A stretch of 64,000 nt of DNA. It comes from Acidobacteria bacterium 28-9. GTDB lineage: Bacteria > Acidobacteriota > Blastocatellia > Pyrinomonadales > Pyrinomonadaceae. The stretch covers positions 32,933 to 96,932 of the forward strand of contig MWYY01000058.1 of assembly GCA_002050355.1 (NCBI GenBank). Direction: 5' to 3'. The notes under the pieces were generated by a model. That model was not told where the DNA came from, made no database searches, and worked only from the letters and a program-made list of their open reading frames with translations. Both the position numbers and the translations under genes were made by a program. Within the stretch, counting starts at the first letter, position 1. Each line of letters opens with the position of its first letter. Below are positions 44,328-52,826 of this stretch, piece by piece.

Positions 44328-44362
44328 AACTCAAAGTTGATAATAAAATTCAACTTTGAGTT
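44328..44362 (+). terminator. Intrinsic terminator after the VanY-like gene
   Basis: AACTCAAAGTTGA pairs exactly with TCAACTTTGAGTT around a 9-nt loop and is followed by a T run. It also separates the gene from the convergent SRP RNA. Confidence 0.85.
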
Positions 44363-44381
44363 TTTTGTTGTAAAAATTGGA

Positions 44382-44481
44382 GGCTTCAGACTTTCCCGCA
44401 ACACACGCTGAAACTGCTGCCGTTGCTCTGTTCCCAGTCTAGCGGAGTTCACAACTCAAACGTTGTGCGGAGCCTGAAGCC
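44382..44481 (-). ncRNA. ffs: Signal recognition particle RNA (4.5S, small bacterial type)
   Basis: 100 nt whose ends pair (GGCTTCAG with CTGAAGCC). The minus strand reads TTGTGAACTCCGCTAG, then CTGGGAACAGAGCAACGGCA and GCAG, matching the SRP RNA domain IV: the GNRA-type tip with the AGCAAC internal loop that binds Ffh. It is next to two tRNA-Ser genes and tadA, a common neighbourhood for ffs. Not in the ORF track because it is not coding. Confidence 0.9.
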
Positions 44482-44625
44482 ATATTTCGATTTTGGATTT
44501 TAGATTTTGGTTTTTGGATTCAAGAAGCAGAACTCAAATTAACAAACGTTCAATAAACAATTTTCAAGTAACTGTATGTAAATTTAGCCAATCCAAAATC
44601 GCAAATCTAAAATCCAAAATCAATC

Positions 44626-44716
44626 TGGCGGAAAGGGTGGGATTCGAACCCACGGAACCCTTTTGAGGTTCACTACATTTCCAATGTAGCCAATTCAACC
44701 GCTCTTGCACCTTTCC
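44626..44716 (-). tRNA. tRNA-Ser (anticodon GGA)
   Basis: Complete class II cloverleaf: acceptor GGAAAGG/CCTTTCC, anticodon stem CTACA/TGTAG around TTGGAAA (GGA), long variable arm AACCTCAAAAGGGTT, T arm GGTTCGAATCC and an encoded CCA. AT-rich repeat sequence flanks it on both sides. Confidence 0.95.
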
Positions 44717-44794
44717 AAAAATTTAATTACCAATCAAAAATTACGATAATTTTGTGCCATTCCAAAATCACAAATCTAAAATCCAAAATTGACG

Positions 44795-44884
44795 TGGCGG
44801 AGAGGGTGGGATTTGAACCCACGGTACCCGTTAAGGCACTCCGATTTTCGAGACCGGTGCACTAAGCCACTATGCGACCTCTCC
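44795..44884 (-). tRNA. tRNA-Ser (anticodon CGA)
   Basis: Class II cloverleaf: acceptor GGAGAGG/CCTCTCC, anticodon loop CTCGAAA (CGA), long variable arm, T arm GGGTTCAAATCCC and encoded CCA. The second serine tRNA of the cluster. Confidence 0.95.
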
Positions 44885-44909
44885 GCAAATAAAAGGCAAA
44901 AACATAAGA

Positions 44910-45398
44910 CTAAATTCCAAGCTTTCCTCTTTCCCTTTTTTCTCTTCTGCCTTTAAAAAATTCCTGAATCAGCCGTTTGCATTCGTCTGCCAAAACGCCT
45001 TTTGTAATTTCAATTCGATGATTCAAATAACTAGAGTCGCAAAGCTGAAAAACGCTTTCAACCGCACCAAATCGCTCGTCGTGAGCGCCGAAAACGAGCC
45101 GCTTTATACGAGCGTTGACTAGCGCACCGGCGCACATCGCGCAAGGTTCTATCGTCGTATAAAGAACAGTTTCCGTCAACCGATAATTGCCGATTTTAGC
45201 CGCTGATTCGCGTAAAGCCAAAACTTCAGCGTGCGCCGTCGGGTCATTACTTGTAATCGTACGATTTCCGGCAATTGCCAAAACTTCGCCGTTTGAGTTA
45301 ATCAAACACGCGCCAACCGGAACTTCACCCAATTCTCGCGCATCTTGAGCTGCCTGCAAAGCCATTCGCATCCAGTATTCGTCCGTCTCAAACATCAA
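44910..45398 (-). CDS. tadA: tRNA-specific adenosine deaminase
   Basis: 162 aa, normal length. It makes inosine at the wobble position of tRNA-Arg(ACG). Zinc and catalytic motifs are intact: HAEVLALRESA and PCAMCAGALVNARIKRLV, with AHDERFGAVESVFQLC following. The basic C terminus (FFKGRREKRERGKLGI) is typical. The start is the ATG at 45398; ATG at the next codon is also possible. It clusters with tRNA-Ser and SRP RNA genes on the same strand. Confidence 0.94.
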   Translation of the reverse strand: MMFETDEYWMRMALQAAQDARELGEVPVGACLINSNGEVLAIAGNRTITSNDPTAHAEVLALRESAAKIGNYRLTETVLYTTIEPCAMCAGALVNARIKRLVFGAHDERFGAVESVFQLCDSSYLNHRIEITKGVLADECKRLIQEFFKGRREKRERGKLGI

Positions 45399-45649
45399 AA
45401 GATTTTAGCTTAACCGACCGGCAAACAAAAAATATAGATTTATGAAATTCACCTGTCAAGCCTGTAAAAGATGTCAGATATCACAGGTTAGAAGTTAGTT
45501 ATTCGGTAAAAAGTCTAAACTACTGACATCCAGACTCCGGCATCCGACACCTGATTTCTGTCTTTTTCTTGCATCGAAACAATTTAGGTGGTAAAAATTG
45601 GAGTTGGAAGAAATCGAAACGTTTTCTTCCGCCGCCCGACCGCAAAGTT

Positions 45650-46618
45650 ATGAAAAACAAAGTTCGGTTTGAAAGAGACTTTACTCTTGCGTCAGCCGAA
45701 GAACAAATAAGCACGGAAAACGGAAATACAGACGACGGAAACACGGATTTTTTATCTCTTGCCGAAGAAGTCCGCGCCCGTAGTCAAAAACCGAAAAATA
45801 CGCCGCTTTCATTACCGCAGAAATTAGCTCCGGCAGAGTTTAACACTGCTCTGGCGCATTTTTATCGCGGTGAAGTCCAGCGCTCGAACGTCTGGCGCAC
45901 TCGGCTTGACGCGACGACGAATTGGGCTGTTATTACGGCGGGTGCAACGCTCTCTTTCGTTTTCAGCTCGCCCGACAACCCGCATTTTGCCATTCCGATA
46001 AATTCGATACTGGTTTCGATTTTCCTTTTTATGGAAGCGCGGCGTTATCGCTATTACGAAGTCTGGGCAAATCGCGTGCGAGTGCTTGAAACCGGCTATT
46101 TCGCGCCGATGCTTTCGCACCAGACGATGCCGCCCGATAAAGAATGGGCTGACCATATATCGGCGGATTTGTTAACACCGCATTTTACAATCAGCGAATG
46201 GGAAGCCATCGGCAGACGCCTTCGCAGCAATTACATCTGGATTTTTATGTTGCTGGCTTTAAGCTGGGGACTAAAAATATATATTCATCCGTTTCCGATT
46301 CCGGCTGTCTCGCCCGACGAAAGAGCAAAATTCTGGCAGGTTTTTCTCAACCGCGCGCAGGTCGGACTCGCTCCTGGGTGGCTAACTATCGGTTTCGGCT
46401 TTCTTTTCAATGCCGTAATATTTGCCATTGCCATCGGAACTATGAAATTGAAAGACGCTTCGAGCGAAGTTCTGCCGCTTGAAAATTTTGAATGGCATCC
46501 GCTCAAACAAGTTTCTACTTGGGCAGGAACAAATCTCAAACGCCGTAACCCGATTCGCCGCGCCAAAAAAGCACGCCAGCGCGTCCGTTCGATTCACACT
46601 ACGGAAGCAACAAAATAA
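45650..46618 (+). CDS. DUF2270 membrane protein
   Basis: 322 aa from the ATG at 45650; the ORF track begins 27 codons upstream at a TTG with no ribosome site. The DUF2270 core is clear: LAHFYRGEVQRSNVWRTRLD, then helices AVITAGATLSFVFSSP, ILVSIFLFMEARRYRYYEV, and two more near the C terminus (FMLLALSWGLKIYIHP, TIGFGFLFNAVIFAIAIGTM). The N terminus is polar and cytoplasmic. The function of the family is not known. Confidence 0.85.
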   Translation: MKNKVRFERDFTLASAEEQISTENGNTDDGNTDFLSLAEEVRARSQKPKNTPLSLPQKLAPAEFNTALAHFYRGEVQRSNVWRTRLDATTNWAVITAGATLSFVFSSPDNPHFAIPINSILVSIFLFMEARRYRYYEVWANRVRVLETGYFAPMLSHQTMPPDKEWADHISADLLTPHFTISEWEAIGRRLRSNYIWIFMLLALSWGLKIYIHPFPIPAVSPDERAKFWQVFLNRAQVGLAPGWLTIGFGFLFNAVIFAIAIGTMKLKDASSEVLPLENFEWHPLKQVSTWAGTNLKRRNPIRRAKKARQRVRSIHTTEATK

Positions 46619-46731
46619 ATATTTTTTGATATTTCGGTTTTCAAAACGGCTGTTTGGAAGATAGCGGTTTGTTTGCTATTTTTCTAATAGCTTTTATAAC
46701 TTTTTTGTTTATACAATGGAGAAAAACTTTT

Positions 46732-47022
46732 ATGTCAGTTGAACTGGAAGACCGCGGGAGAGCTTTGGAAAATGAATATTTTAGGCAGAGAGAACAGGAA
46801 TTGATAGCAAAAATGAAATCGAAATTGGCAGTCGAGAATCAAAATGCAACAAACCTCGACTGCCCGAGATGCGACGGAAAACTTGGTGAAACCGATTACG
46901 AAAATATCAAAATTGATGTGTGCAACAATTGTCACGGCGTTTGGCTCGACCCGGGCGAAATGGCGCAGATTCTGCAAAGTGATGAAGGCAACGACAGCTG
47001 GTTTGGAAGATTGTTCAGCTAA
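46732..47022 (+). CDS. Small TFIIB-type zinc-finger protein
   Basis: 96 aa from the ATG at 46732 (GGAG ribosome site nearby); the ORF-track start at 46654 (TTG) would add a membrane helix (LFAIFLIAFITFLFIQW) and cannot be excluded. After a charged helix, the zinc ribbon LDCPRCDGKLGETDYENIKI and DVCNNCHGVWLDPGEM is the zf-TFIIB (PF13453) type found in many small bacterial proteins. Its role is unknown. The esterase gene follows after 16 bp. Confidence 0.78.
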   Translation: MSVELEDRGRALENEYFRQREQELIAKMKSKLAVENQNATNLDCPRCDGKLGETDYENIKIDVCNNCHGVWLDPGEMAQILQSDEGNDSWFGRLFS

Positions 47023-47038
47023 AAGAAAAATTGGAAAT

Positions 47039-47950
47039 ATGAAAAAACGGGTTTTGCGGCAAATTTTATGGCTGGCTCTGGCTTTGACCACGGTTTTTTC
47101 AGTTCAGGCGCAACAGCCAAAAACCGAAATTGAAAAGTCCAGAGCCAGTATTCAAACTGCTGTCCCTTCGACGCAGGATTTTCAATTAAACAGCAAACTA
47201 ATGTCGAAGCAAATGCCGTATCGCGTCCTTTTGCCCGTAAATTATTCAAGTTCAAACGAAAAAACTTTTTATCCGGTAGTTTATCTGCTGCACGGATTAA
47301 CCGGACATTTCGACAATTGGGCGGACAAAACAAAGCTCAAAGATTATGCCAAAAATTACAATTATATAATCGTAATGCCGGAAGGTAATAACGGCTGGTA
47401 TACCGATAGCGCAACCGTTTCTAACGATAAATACGAAAGCTACATAATTCAGGAATTAATACCCGAAATCGAAAAAAAATTACGCTCCAAAACAGGACGT
47501 GAAAACCGCGCCGTTGCCGGTCTTTCAATGGGCGGTTACGGCTCAATCAAATTCGGTTTGAAATACCCGGAAATGTTTTCTCTCGTCGGTTCGTTTAGCG
47601 GCGCGCTCGGCGCGGCGTCCTGGACAAAAGAAAATCTTGGTCAAAATCAATGGGTCCCGCCGTCCATAATGGCTGTCTACGGAAACGCTGAAACCACAAC
47701 GCGCAAAGAAAACGATATTTTCAATCTCGTATCAAAAATACCTTCCGATAAAATCAAAAATCTTCCGTTCGTCTATCTCGATTGCGGAACGGAAGATTTT
47801 CTATACAAAAGTAACCGCGAATTTGCCAATCTCTTGCAGGAAAAGCGAATTCCGCACGAATTCCGTGAGCTTCCCGGCGTTCACAATTGGGTTTTTTGGG
47901 ATTCGCAAATTAGTGAATTTCTTGAATTAACCGCTAAATTTTTGAAATAA
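47039..47950 (+). CDS. Secreted alpha/beta-hydrolase esterase (esterase D family)
   Basis: 303 aa from the ATG at 47039, which begins a signal peptide (LWLALALTTVFSVQA); the ORF-track start at 46844 reads through the neighbouring gene in another frame. The fold is the PF00756 esterase type: YRVLLPVNYSSSNEKTFYPV, VYLLHGLTGHFDNWA, nucleophile elbow AGLSMGGYGSIKFG, and the final His in GVHNWVFWDSQ. It probably cleaves esters of sugars or polyphenols outside the cytoplasm. It ends 27 bp before the interrupted monophosphatase gene. Confidence 0.88.
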   Translation: MKKRVLRQILWLALALTTVFSVQAQQPKTEIEKSRASIQTAVPSTQDFQLNSKLMSKQMPYRVLLPVNYSSSNEKTFYPVVYLLHGLTGHFDNWADKTKLKDYAKNYNYIIVMPEGNNGWYTDSATVSNDKYESYIIQELIPEIEKKLRSKTGRENRAVAGLSMGGYGSIKFGLKYPEMFSLVGSFSGALGAASWTKENLGQNQWVPPSIMAVYGNAETTTRKENDIFNLVSKIPSDKIKNLPFVYLDCGTEDFLYKSNREFANLLQEKRIPHEFRELPGVHNWVFWDSQISEFLELTAKFLK

Positions 47951-48066
47951 GGCAGACGAGATTTCCAAAGTGAAAAGATGTTAAATTTTGCTATCGAAAC
48001 CGCCCGGGAAGCCGGACAAATTCTGCTTGAAAAATTTGGGCGGAAAATCAATGTTTCAAAAAAGGG

Positions 48067-48101
48067 GGTAGTGTCCTAATAGTGTGTTGCTAGAAAATAA
48101 T
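48067..48101 (+). repeat. Left terminal inverted repeat of the transposon (35 bp)
   Basis: Begins GGTAGTGTCCTAATAGTGTG and matches the right end perfectly in inverse orientation for 35 bp. Confidence 0.97.
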
Positions 48102-48144
48102 AATTCTGGCAACACATTTTTCTTTGTGCTAGTCTAATTTCGTT

Positions 48145-48351
48145 ATGGCAAAAAGGAAAGATGAAAACGAGTTAGCCAAATCTTTGATTGACGATATTAT
48201 TGCGGAAACCGAAAGCGAAGATTGGAATAAACCTGTAAGTAAAATCGCTCAACAAGGCGGCAAAGCGAGAGCCGCTAAATTAACGCCTGCCGAACGGTCA
48301 GCAATCGCTAAAAAAGCGGCTCAAAGTAGGTGGAAAAACGCCGAAAGCTAG
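48145..48351 (+). CDS. Small Lys/Ala-rich protein of the transposon
   Basis: 68 aa. The C-terminal part (GGKARAAKLTPAERSAIAKK, then AAQSRW) is a basic motif found in many small proteins carried by mobile elements and sometimes called histone H1-like; it may bind DNA. It reads inward from the left end and its last 4 nt overlap the convergent acidic-protein gene. Confidence 0.65.
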   Translation: MAKRKDENELAKSLIDDIIAETESEDWNKPVSKIAQQGGKARAAKLTPAERSAIAKKAAQSRWKNAES

Positions 48352-48848
48352 TCTAAATCTTCAACATCATCATCAAAATTATCATCATATTCGCCGGACA
48401 TTCTAGCGTCTTCGGCGTGTTGATTGAAGTCGTAATCAAAAGAATCAAGCGTTGCGCCGAAATGGTTGTTGTTATCATAAGATTGCTTGTCAATACTATG
48501 ACGTTTAACATCATTTCCAATTCGTTCCCAGTTTTGACTAAACGATTTTTGCATTATATCCGGCTTTGAATCTCGAATATCAATGTAAAGTCGAAGCTGT
48601 TCGCCTTTAATTTCTATTTTAACGGCGTGTTTTGTTTTAACTTTATTACCTTGTGGGTCAATATAATGAGATTGTTGCAACGCTCGCCTCATATCCTGCT
48701 TACACATTTGTTCCATTGTCGGCGGTTTCCGTTGATAACGTTTTGTTTCGACAGCCCAAGCTGATGCGGCATCAATATCAACAGCATCAAAGCCGTGTTC
48801 GATTTGCCATTCCCGCATAATATCATTCATTCTTGCGTTAAATTCCAT
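48348..48848 (-). CDS. Acidic hypothetical protein next to ImmA/IrrE
   Basis: 166 aa. Unrecognised; the middle (KTKHAVKIEIKGEQLRLYID) looks like a beta-rich domain, while the end is very acidic (EYDDNFDDDVEDLD). It is 11 bp downstream of the XRE-ImmA/IrrE gene on the same strand, so the two are probably co-transcribed and may form a protease-substrate or regulator pair. Function unknown. Confidence 0.65.
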   Translation of the reverse strand: MEFNARMNDIMREWQIEHGFDAVDIDAASAWAVETKRYQRKPPTMEQMCKQDMRRALQQSHYIDPQGNKVKTKHAVKIEIKGEQLRLYIDIRDSKPDIMQKSFSQNWERIGNDVKRHSIDKQSYDNNNHFGATLDSFDYDFNQHAEDARMSGEYDDNFDDDVEDLD

Positions 48849-48859
48849 TTACTTTCTCC

Positions 48860-49960
48860 TTAAAATCTTACTTGAGGAACAGGATGCCCCCAGCCGTCCG
48901 TAAAAGCCGTAGTTGTAACCAACTCACGAACTTTCGCCATTATTTTTTGGTGTGCGTTATAACCAACTTCCTTTCGGTGTTGTAATTGACCAACGATGAT
49001 GCCGGGATGAACTTTTAATTGAGTAGCTAAATTATTTATTCGAGCCTCTGAATAAAACGGCGAATACATTTTGATAAAGTTTTCAAGCCGTTCTTTTGGC
49101 ACAAGTGAATCAGCGGCTTCTTCGTTTGCTCTAACTTCATTATCATCTGTTGGTGATGATTCTAAATCGTCAAACGAAAAACGGTCTTTGTGTTTGATAT
49201 GTATAATTTCGTGAAGTAATGCAAAGTAAAAAGAGCCGATGTTATCAAACCGAAGCGACATTGCAACCACAGGCGAAATTTCATCTAACCAAAATGCCGC
49301 GCCGTCAATTTTTGCTTTAGGCAATGGCTCAACTACCACATAACGAAGACCAAAACTAGCAAGCAATTCGGGAACTCGGACAACAGCTTTTGATTTTGCG
49401 GAAAACTTGCGTAATTGGTCTATCAGTTTATCAACACTGTCTTCGTCATATTCAGCAACAGATAAGGCTCTAGCCAGATGTTTGGCTCTATACAACCAAG
49501 CCTTTTCTGCGGCGTTCAAATTCGCTTCTTTTATTGTTCGCTTGAAAGAAACTTTTGATTCAAAATCATTTTCCGAATCATCTATTTCAAAAAATTTTCT
49601 TAATTCAGGCTCAAGGTATTCGATTTTTTCAGCATCGCTAACCCAACCTCTCTTTTGCATATCTTTAAGAGGGAAACTCTTAAATAATTCACTACGTTTT
49701 ATAATTGATTCGCCAACTTCCGGCGCGTTAAAAAGGCGATATTTATTTTCTAAGCCAAGCCAAAACTCTGCCGATTTTCCAAATACAACAGCTAATTCTT
49801 TAGCAAACTCTACATTGATTCTTTCTTTTGCTAAGAACTGGCTGATTTCGGCTGGATTGCGTCCTAAAACCAAACCCAAATCCGTTTGCGTCCAGCTACG
49901 CTCTATTAGAGCGTCTTTAATATATTTGCTTGGCGGGAAAACTTTTTCATTTTCATTCAT
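48860..49960 (-). CDS. HigA/VapI-type XRE regulator fused to an ImmA/IrrE zinc peptidase
   Basis: 366 aa from the ATG at 49960 (AAGGAAA site upstream; the ORF track adds 11 residues). N-terminal HTH of the HigA class: PSKYIKDALIERSWTQTDLG, then GRNPAEISQFLAKERINVEF. The C-terminal half is an ImmA/IrrE (PF06114) metallopeptidase with the HExxH motif in FYFALLHEIIHIKHKDRFSF and the downstream Glu in NEEAADSLVP. Such proteins cleave repressors or act as antitoxins, and several participate in phage defence. It is cargo of the IS1-type element. Confidence 0.88.
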   Translation of the reverse strand: MNENEKVFPPSKYIKDALIERSWTQTDLGLVLGRNPAEISQFLAKERINVEFAKELAVVFGKSAEFWLGLENKYRLFNAPEVGESIIKRSELFKSFPLKDMQKRGWVSDAEKIEYLEPELRKFFEIDDSENDFESKVSFKRTIKEANLNAAEKAWLYRAKHLARALSVAEYDEDSVDKLIDQLRKFSAKSKAVVRVPELLASFGLRYVVVEPLPKAKIDGAAFWLDEISPVVAMSLRFDNIGSFYFALLHEIIHIKHKDRFSFDDLESSPTDDNEVRANEEAADSLVPKERLENFIKMYSPFYSEARINNLATQLKVHPGIIVGQLQHRKEVGYNAHQKIMAKVRELVTTTAFTDGWGHPVPQVRF

Positions 49961-50141
49961 ATTTTGTTTCCTTAAAAGAGATGAATAAGACATTTTTGAT
50001 TTTACTTTTCTATTTGTGGTATGTCAATCTTAAAGTTATAAATTTAATGATTTCTTATTTCTGTGTTGTTTTATACTTGTTTTATGCTTGCTTATTTAGC
50101 ATAATAATTCTTGTAAGATTTCGATAGGAAAGGTTTTAACT

Positions 50142-51107
50142 ATGAATTGTCCAGAATGTAACTCATTATCAAAAAAGCACGGAAAAGACCGAAACGGCAA
50201 CCAACGATTTAGATGTTTGGCTTGCGGCAAAACTTATATTGAGCCGAAAAATAAACCGCTCAATGAAATGCGACTTGCCGAAGATAAAGCCGTCCTTTGT
50301 CTGCAATTATTAGTTGAAGGAAATTCAATTCGTTCAATCGAAAGAATCACGAATGTTCACAGAGATACGATTATCAGATTATTAGAAACGGTTGGCGAAA
50401 AATGCCTGTGGATTCAAGAAAATCTAATTAAAAATGTAAAAGTTACCGACGTTCAAGCTGATGAAATTTGGGCTTTTATCGGTATGAAACAAAAGACTGC
50501 CAATAATAACGGTTTAGGTGATGATGATAAACTCGGTTCTGCTTACACTTTCACCGCGATTGAAAGCAATTCTAAATTGATTGTGGCGTGGCATCTCGGA
50601 AAACGAACCGAGCAAGATACGCTGATTTTCTTGGAAAAGCTGTATGCGGCAACCGAGCCGACAAAACGTTTCCAGATGTCCACAGACGGTTTTCGAGGCT
50701 ATGACCACACCGTTAATGAAGTTCTCGGAACAAAAGCCGATTACGGACAAGTTGTAAAAATTTACGGCAAACCAAATCCAGATGAAATCAGATATTCGGC
50801 GGCTGACTGTATCGGAATAAAGAAACGAGCTATTTGCGGCAATCCAGATATGGACAAAGTTTCAACTTCTTACGTCGAAAGAAGCAATATGACAATGAGA
50901 ATGTCAATTCGCAGATTCACGCGCCTTACAAACGGCTTTTCTAAAAAGTGGGAAAATCATAATTACGCTTTGGCTCTGCATTTCGCTTATTATAATTTTT
51001 GCCGGATTCACAAAACAATCCGTTGCACGCCTGCAATGGAAGCAGGCATTACAAAGACACTTTGGGAATTGAAAGATTTAATTGGAATGGAAATAAAAAT
51101 GTCTTAG
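50142..51107 (+). CDS. IS1-family transposase (single ORF)
   Basis: 321 aa. N-terminal zinc ribbon (CPECNSLSKKHG, then RFRCLACGKTY) and HTH (EGNSIRSIERITNVHRDTII) correspond to IS1 InsA; the catalytic part has the DDE residues in VQADEIWAFIG, QMSTDGFRGYDHTV and TSYVERSNMTMRMSIRRFTR. Unlike enteric IS1 there is no InsA/InsB frameshift; the two are fused in one frame as in the archaeal-type IS1 subgroup. It would move the whole element between its inverted repeats. Confidence 0.92.
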   Translation: MNCPECNSLSKKHGKDRNGNQRFRCLACGKTYIEPKNKPLNEMRLAEDKAVLCLQLLVEGNSIRSIERITNVHRDTIIRLLETVGEKCLWIQENLIKNVKVTDVQADEIWAFIGMKQKTANNNGLGDDDKLGSAYTFTAIESNSKLIVAWHLGKRTEQDTLIFLEKLYAATEPTKRFQMSTDGFRGYDHTVNEVLGTKADYGQVVKIYGKPNPDEIRYSAADCIGIKKRAICGNPDMDKVSTSYVERSNMTMRMSIRRFTRLTNGFSKKWENHNYALALHFAYYNFCRIHKTIRCTPAMEAGITKTLWELKDLIGMEIKMS

Positions 51108-51153
51108 TTTTAAGCATTGATTATCACGGTTCAATTATGGTATTTAAGACGCT

Positions 51154-52752
51154 ATGACTTGGAAAAATAAACTCTACTTCGGTGATAATTTAGACGTTTT
51201 ACGTGAATCAATTCCATCTGAATCAGTTGACCTTGTTTATCTTGACCCGCCATTTAACAGCAAAGCTAATTACAATGTTTTATTCAGAACGCCGAAGGGT
51301 TTGGAATCGTCCGCGCAGATTACAGCCTTTGAAGATTCCTGGCACTGGACAGAACAAGCCGAAAAAGAGTTTGGCGAGTTAGTTCATCAGTCAAATACGG
51401 ATGTTTCCGAAATGATACAGGCATTACGTCGTTTTTTGGGTGAAAACGATATGATGGCTTATCTAACGATGATGGCTAACAGATTATTAGAATTGCACCG
51501 AGTTCTAAAAGATACAGGAAGCCTTTATTTGCATTGCGACGTAACCGCCAGCCACTACTTGAAAATTGTTTTAGACGGAGTGTTCGGTAAAGAAAAGTTT
51601 CGTAATGAAATAACTTGGAAACGAACAACGGCTCATAACGATTCTTCAAGATACGGAGCAAATACCGACATTATTTTCTTCTATACCAAGAGCGATACAT
51701 ATACATTTAACCCGGCTTACCAACCTTACACCGAAGAATACAAAACTCGATTCAGCCACGCCGACCCGGACGGTAGATTGTGGGCGGATGGAGATATTAC
51801 AGCAAAAGGTTTGAGCGGCGGCGGGTATGAATACGAATACAAAGGATTTACTTCTTTGTGGCGTTGTCCATTGTCCACAATGGAGCGACTAGACGCAGAA
51901 GGTAAATTGCACTTCACCAGAACCGGCGGAATCAGACTTAAAAAATACTTAGACGAGCTTCCGGGCATTCCGTCGCAAGCCCTTTGGGATGATATTTTCC
52001 CAATCAACTCACAATCAGCCGAGCGGTTAGGTTATCCAACACAAAAGCCACTTCAATTATTAGAACGTATCGTCAAAGTATCGAGTAACGAAAACGATAT
52101 TGTCCTAGACCCTTTTTGCGGATGCGGAACGGCAGTTCACGGCGCAGAAAAGCTAAAACGCCGATGGATTGGAATTGACATAACGCATCTTGCAATTACG
52201 TTAATCGAAAAGCGGTTAAAACACGCTTTCCCCGATATTCAATTCGATGTTGAAGGAACTCCAAAAGATTTAGACAGCGCACAGAATTTAGCAGACCGGG
52301 ATAAGTATCAATTTCAGTGGTGGGCGTGTTCACTGGTTAATGCTCAACCGTATCAAGGCAAAAAGAAAGGCGCGGATAGTGGAATTGACGGACTGATTTA
52401 TTTTCAAGATGAAAGAACAACTCCAAAGAAAATAGTTGTATCGGTCAAAGGTGGAAACAATGTCAACGTGGCAATGGTTAGAGATTTAGCTCACGTCGTT
52501 GACCGGGAAAAGGCATCTATCGGAATTTTTATAACGATGGTTGAACCGACTAGACCGATGAAAGAGGAAGCTATTAAAGCCGGGTATTATGAAAGCCCAA
52601 TCGGAGCGAACTTTCCAAAAATTCAAATTCTTACAATTAAAGGTTTGTTAGAAGGAACTGAACGAGCCAAATACCCGGATTTAATGCAAGGCGGATTAAC
52701 TTTCAAAAAGGCGAGTGTTGACACTAAAACGACGCAAGAACCTTTGTTTTAA
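51154..52752 (+). CDS. DNA adenine methyltransferase fused to an Mrr-like nuclease domain
   Basis: 532 aa. N-terminal N6-adenine methyltransferase of the beta class: catalytic DPPF near residue 31 (VDLVYLDPPFNSKANYNVLF) comes before the AdoMet motif (VLDPFCGCGTA near 318), the circular order of that class. A C-terminal ~150-residue domain has GADSGIDGLIYFQDERTTPK and KIVVSVKGGNNVNVAMVRDL, the D-(x)n-S/E-x-K pattern of Mrr/PD-(D/E)xK enzymes. A single protein could thus methylate and cut DNA. It starts 47 bp after the transposase, so it is probably read from the same transcript. Confidence 0.88.
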   Translation: MTWKNKLYFGDNLDVLRESIPSESVDLVYLDPPFNSKANYNVLFRTPKGLESSAQITAFEDSWHWTEQAEKEFGELVHQSNTDVSEMIQALRRFLGENDMMAYLTMMANRLLELHRVLKDTGSLYLHCDVTASHYLKIVLDGVFGKEKFRNEITWKRTTAHNDSSRYGANTDIIFFYTKSDTYTFNPAYQPYTEEYKTRFSHADPDGRLWADGDITAKGLSGGGYEYEYKGFTSLWRCPLSTMERLDAEGKLHFTRTGGIRLKKYLDELPGIPSQALWDDIFPINSQSAERLGYPTQKPLQLLERIVKVSSNENDIVLDPFCGCGTAVHGAEKLKRRWIGIDITHLAITLIEKRLKHAFPDIQFDVEGTPKDLDSAQNLADRDKYQFQWWACSLVNAQPYQGKKKGADSGIDGLIYFQDERTTPKKIVVSVKGGNNVNVAMVRDLAHVVDREKASIGIFITMVEPTRPMKEEAIKAGYYESPIGANFPKIQILTIKGLLEGTERAKYPDLMQGGLTFKKASVDTKTTQEPLF

Positions 52753-52791
52753 CCCACATTCAATTTGTCGTAATTAAATCTGTTTCGGTTA

Positions 52792-52826
52792 ATTATTTTC
52801 TAGCAACACACTATTAGGACACTACC
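52792..52826 (-). repeat. Right terminal inverted repeat of the transposon (35 bp)
   Basis: Exact inverse of the left repeat; ends GGACACTACC at 52826, followed by the target copy AAAAAGGG. Confidence 0.97.

Larger units (their letters stand above)
48067..52826. mobile_element. IS1-family transposon (4760 bp) with a methyltransferase-nuclease and ImmA/IrrE cargo
   Basis: The element is bounded by perfect 35-bp terminal inverted repeats starting GGTAGTGTCC and by an 8-bp target duplication AAAAAGGG on both sides, and it carries one IS1-type transposase. A normal IS1 is under 1 kb, so most of this element is cargo: a 68-aa protein, a 166-aa acidic protein, an XRE-ImmA/IrrE protein and a methyltransferase with a fused nuclease-like domain. 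It is complete and looks freshly inserted, because the target gene reading frame is otherwise undamaged. Confidence 0.95.

Noticed and set aside
46844-47038. N-terminal extension of the esterase
   Set aside because: It overlaps the TFIIB-type zinc-finger gene in another frame and would bury the signal peptide.
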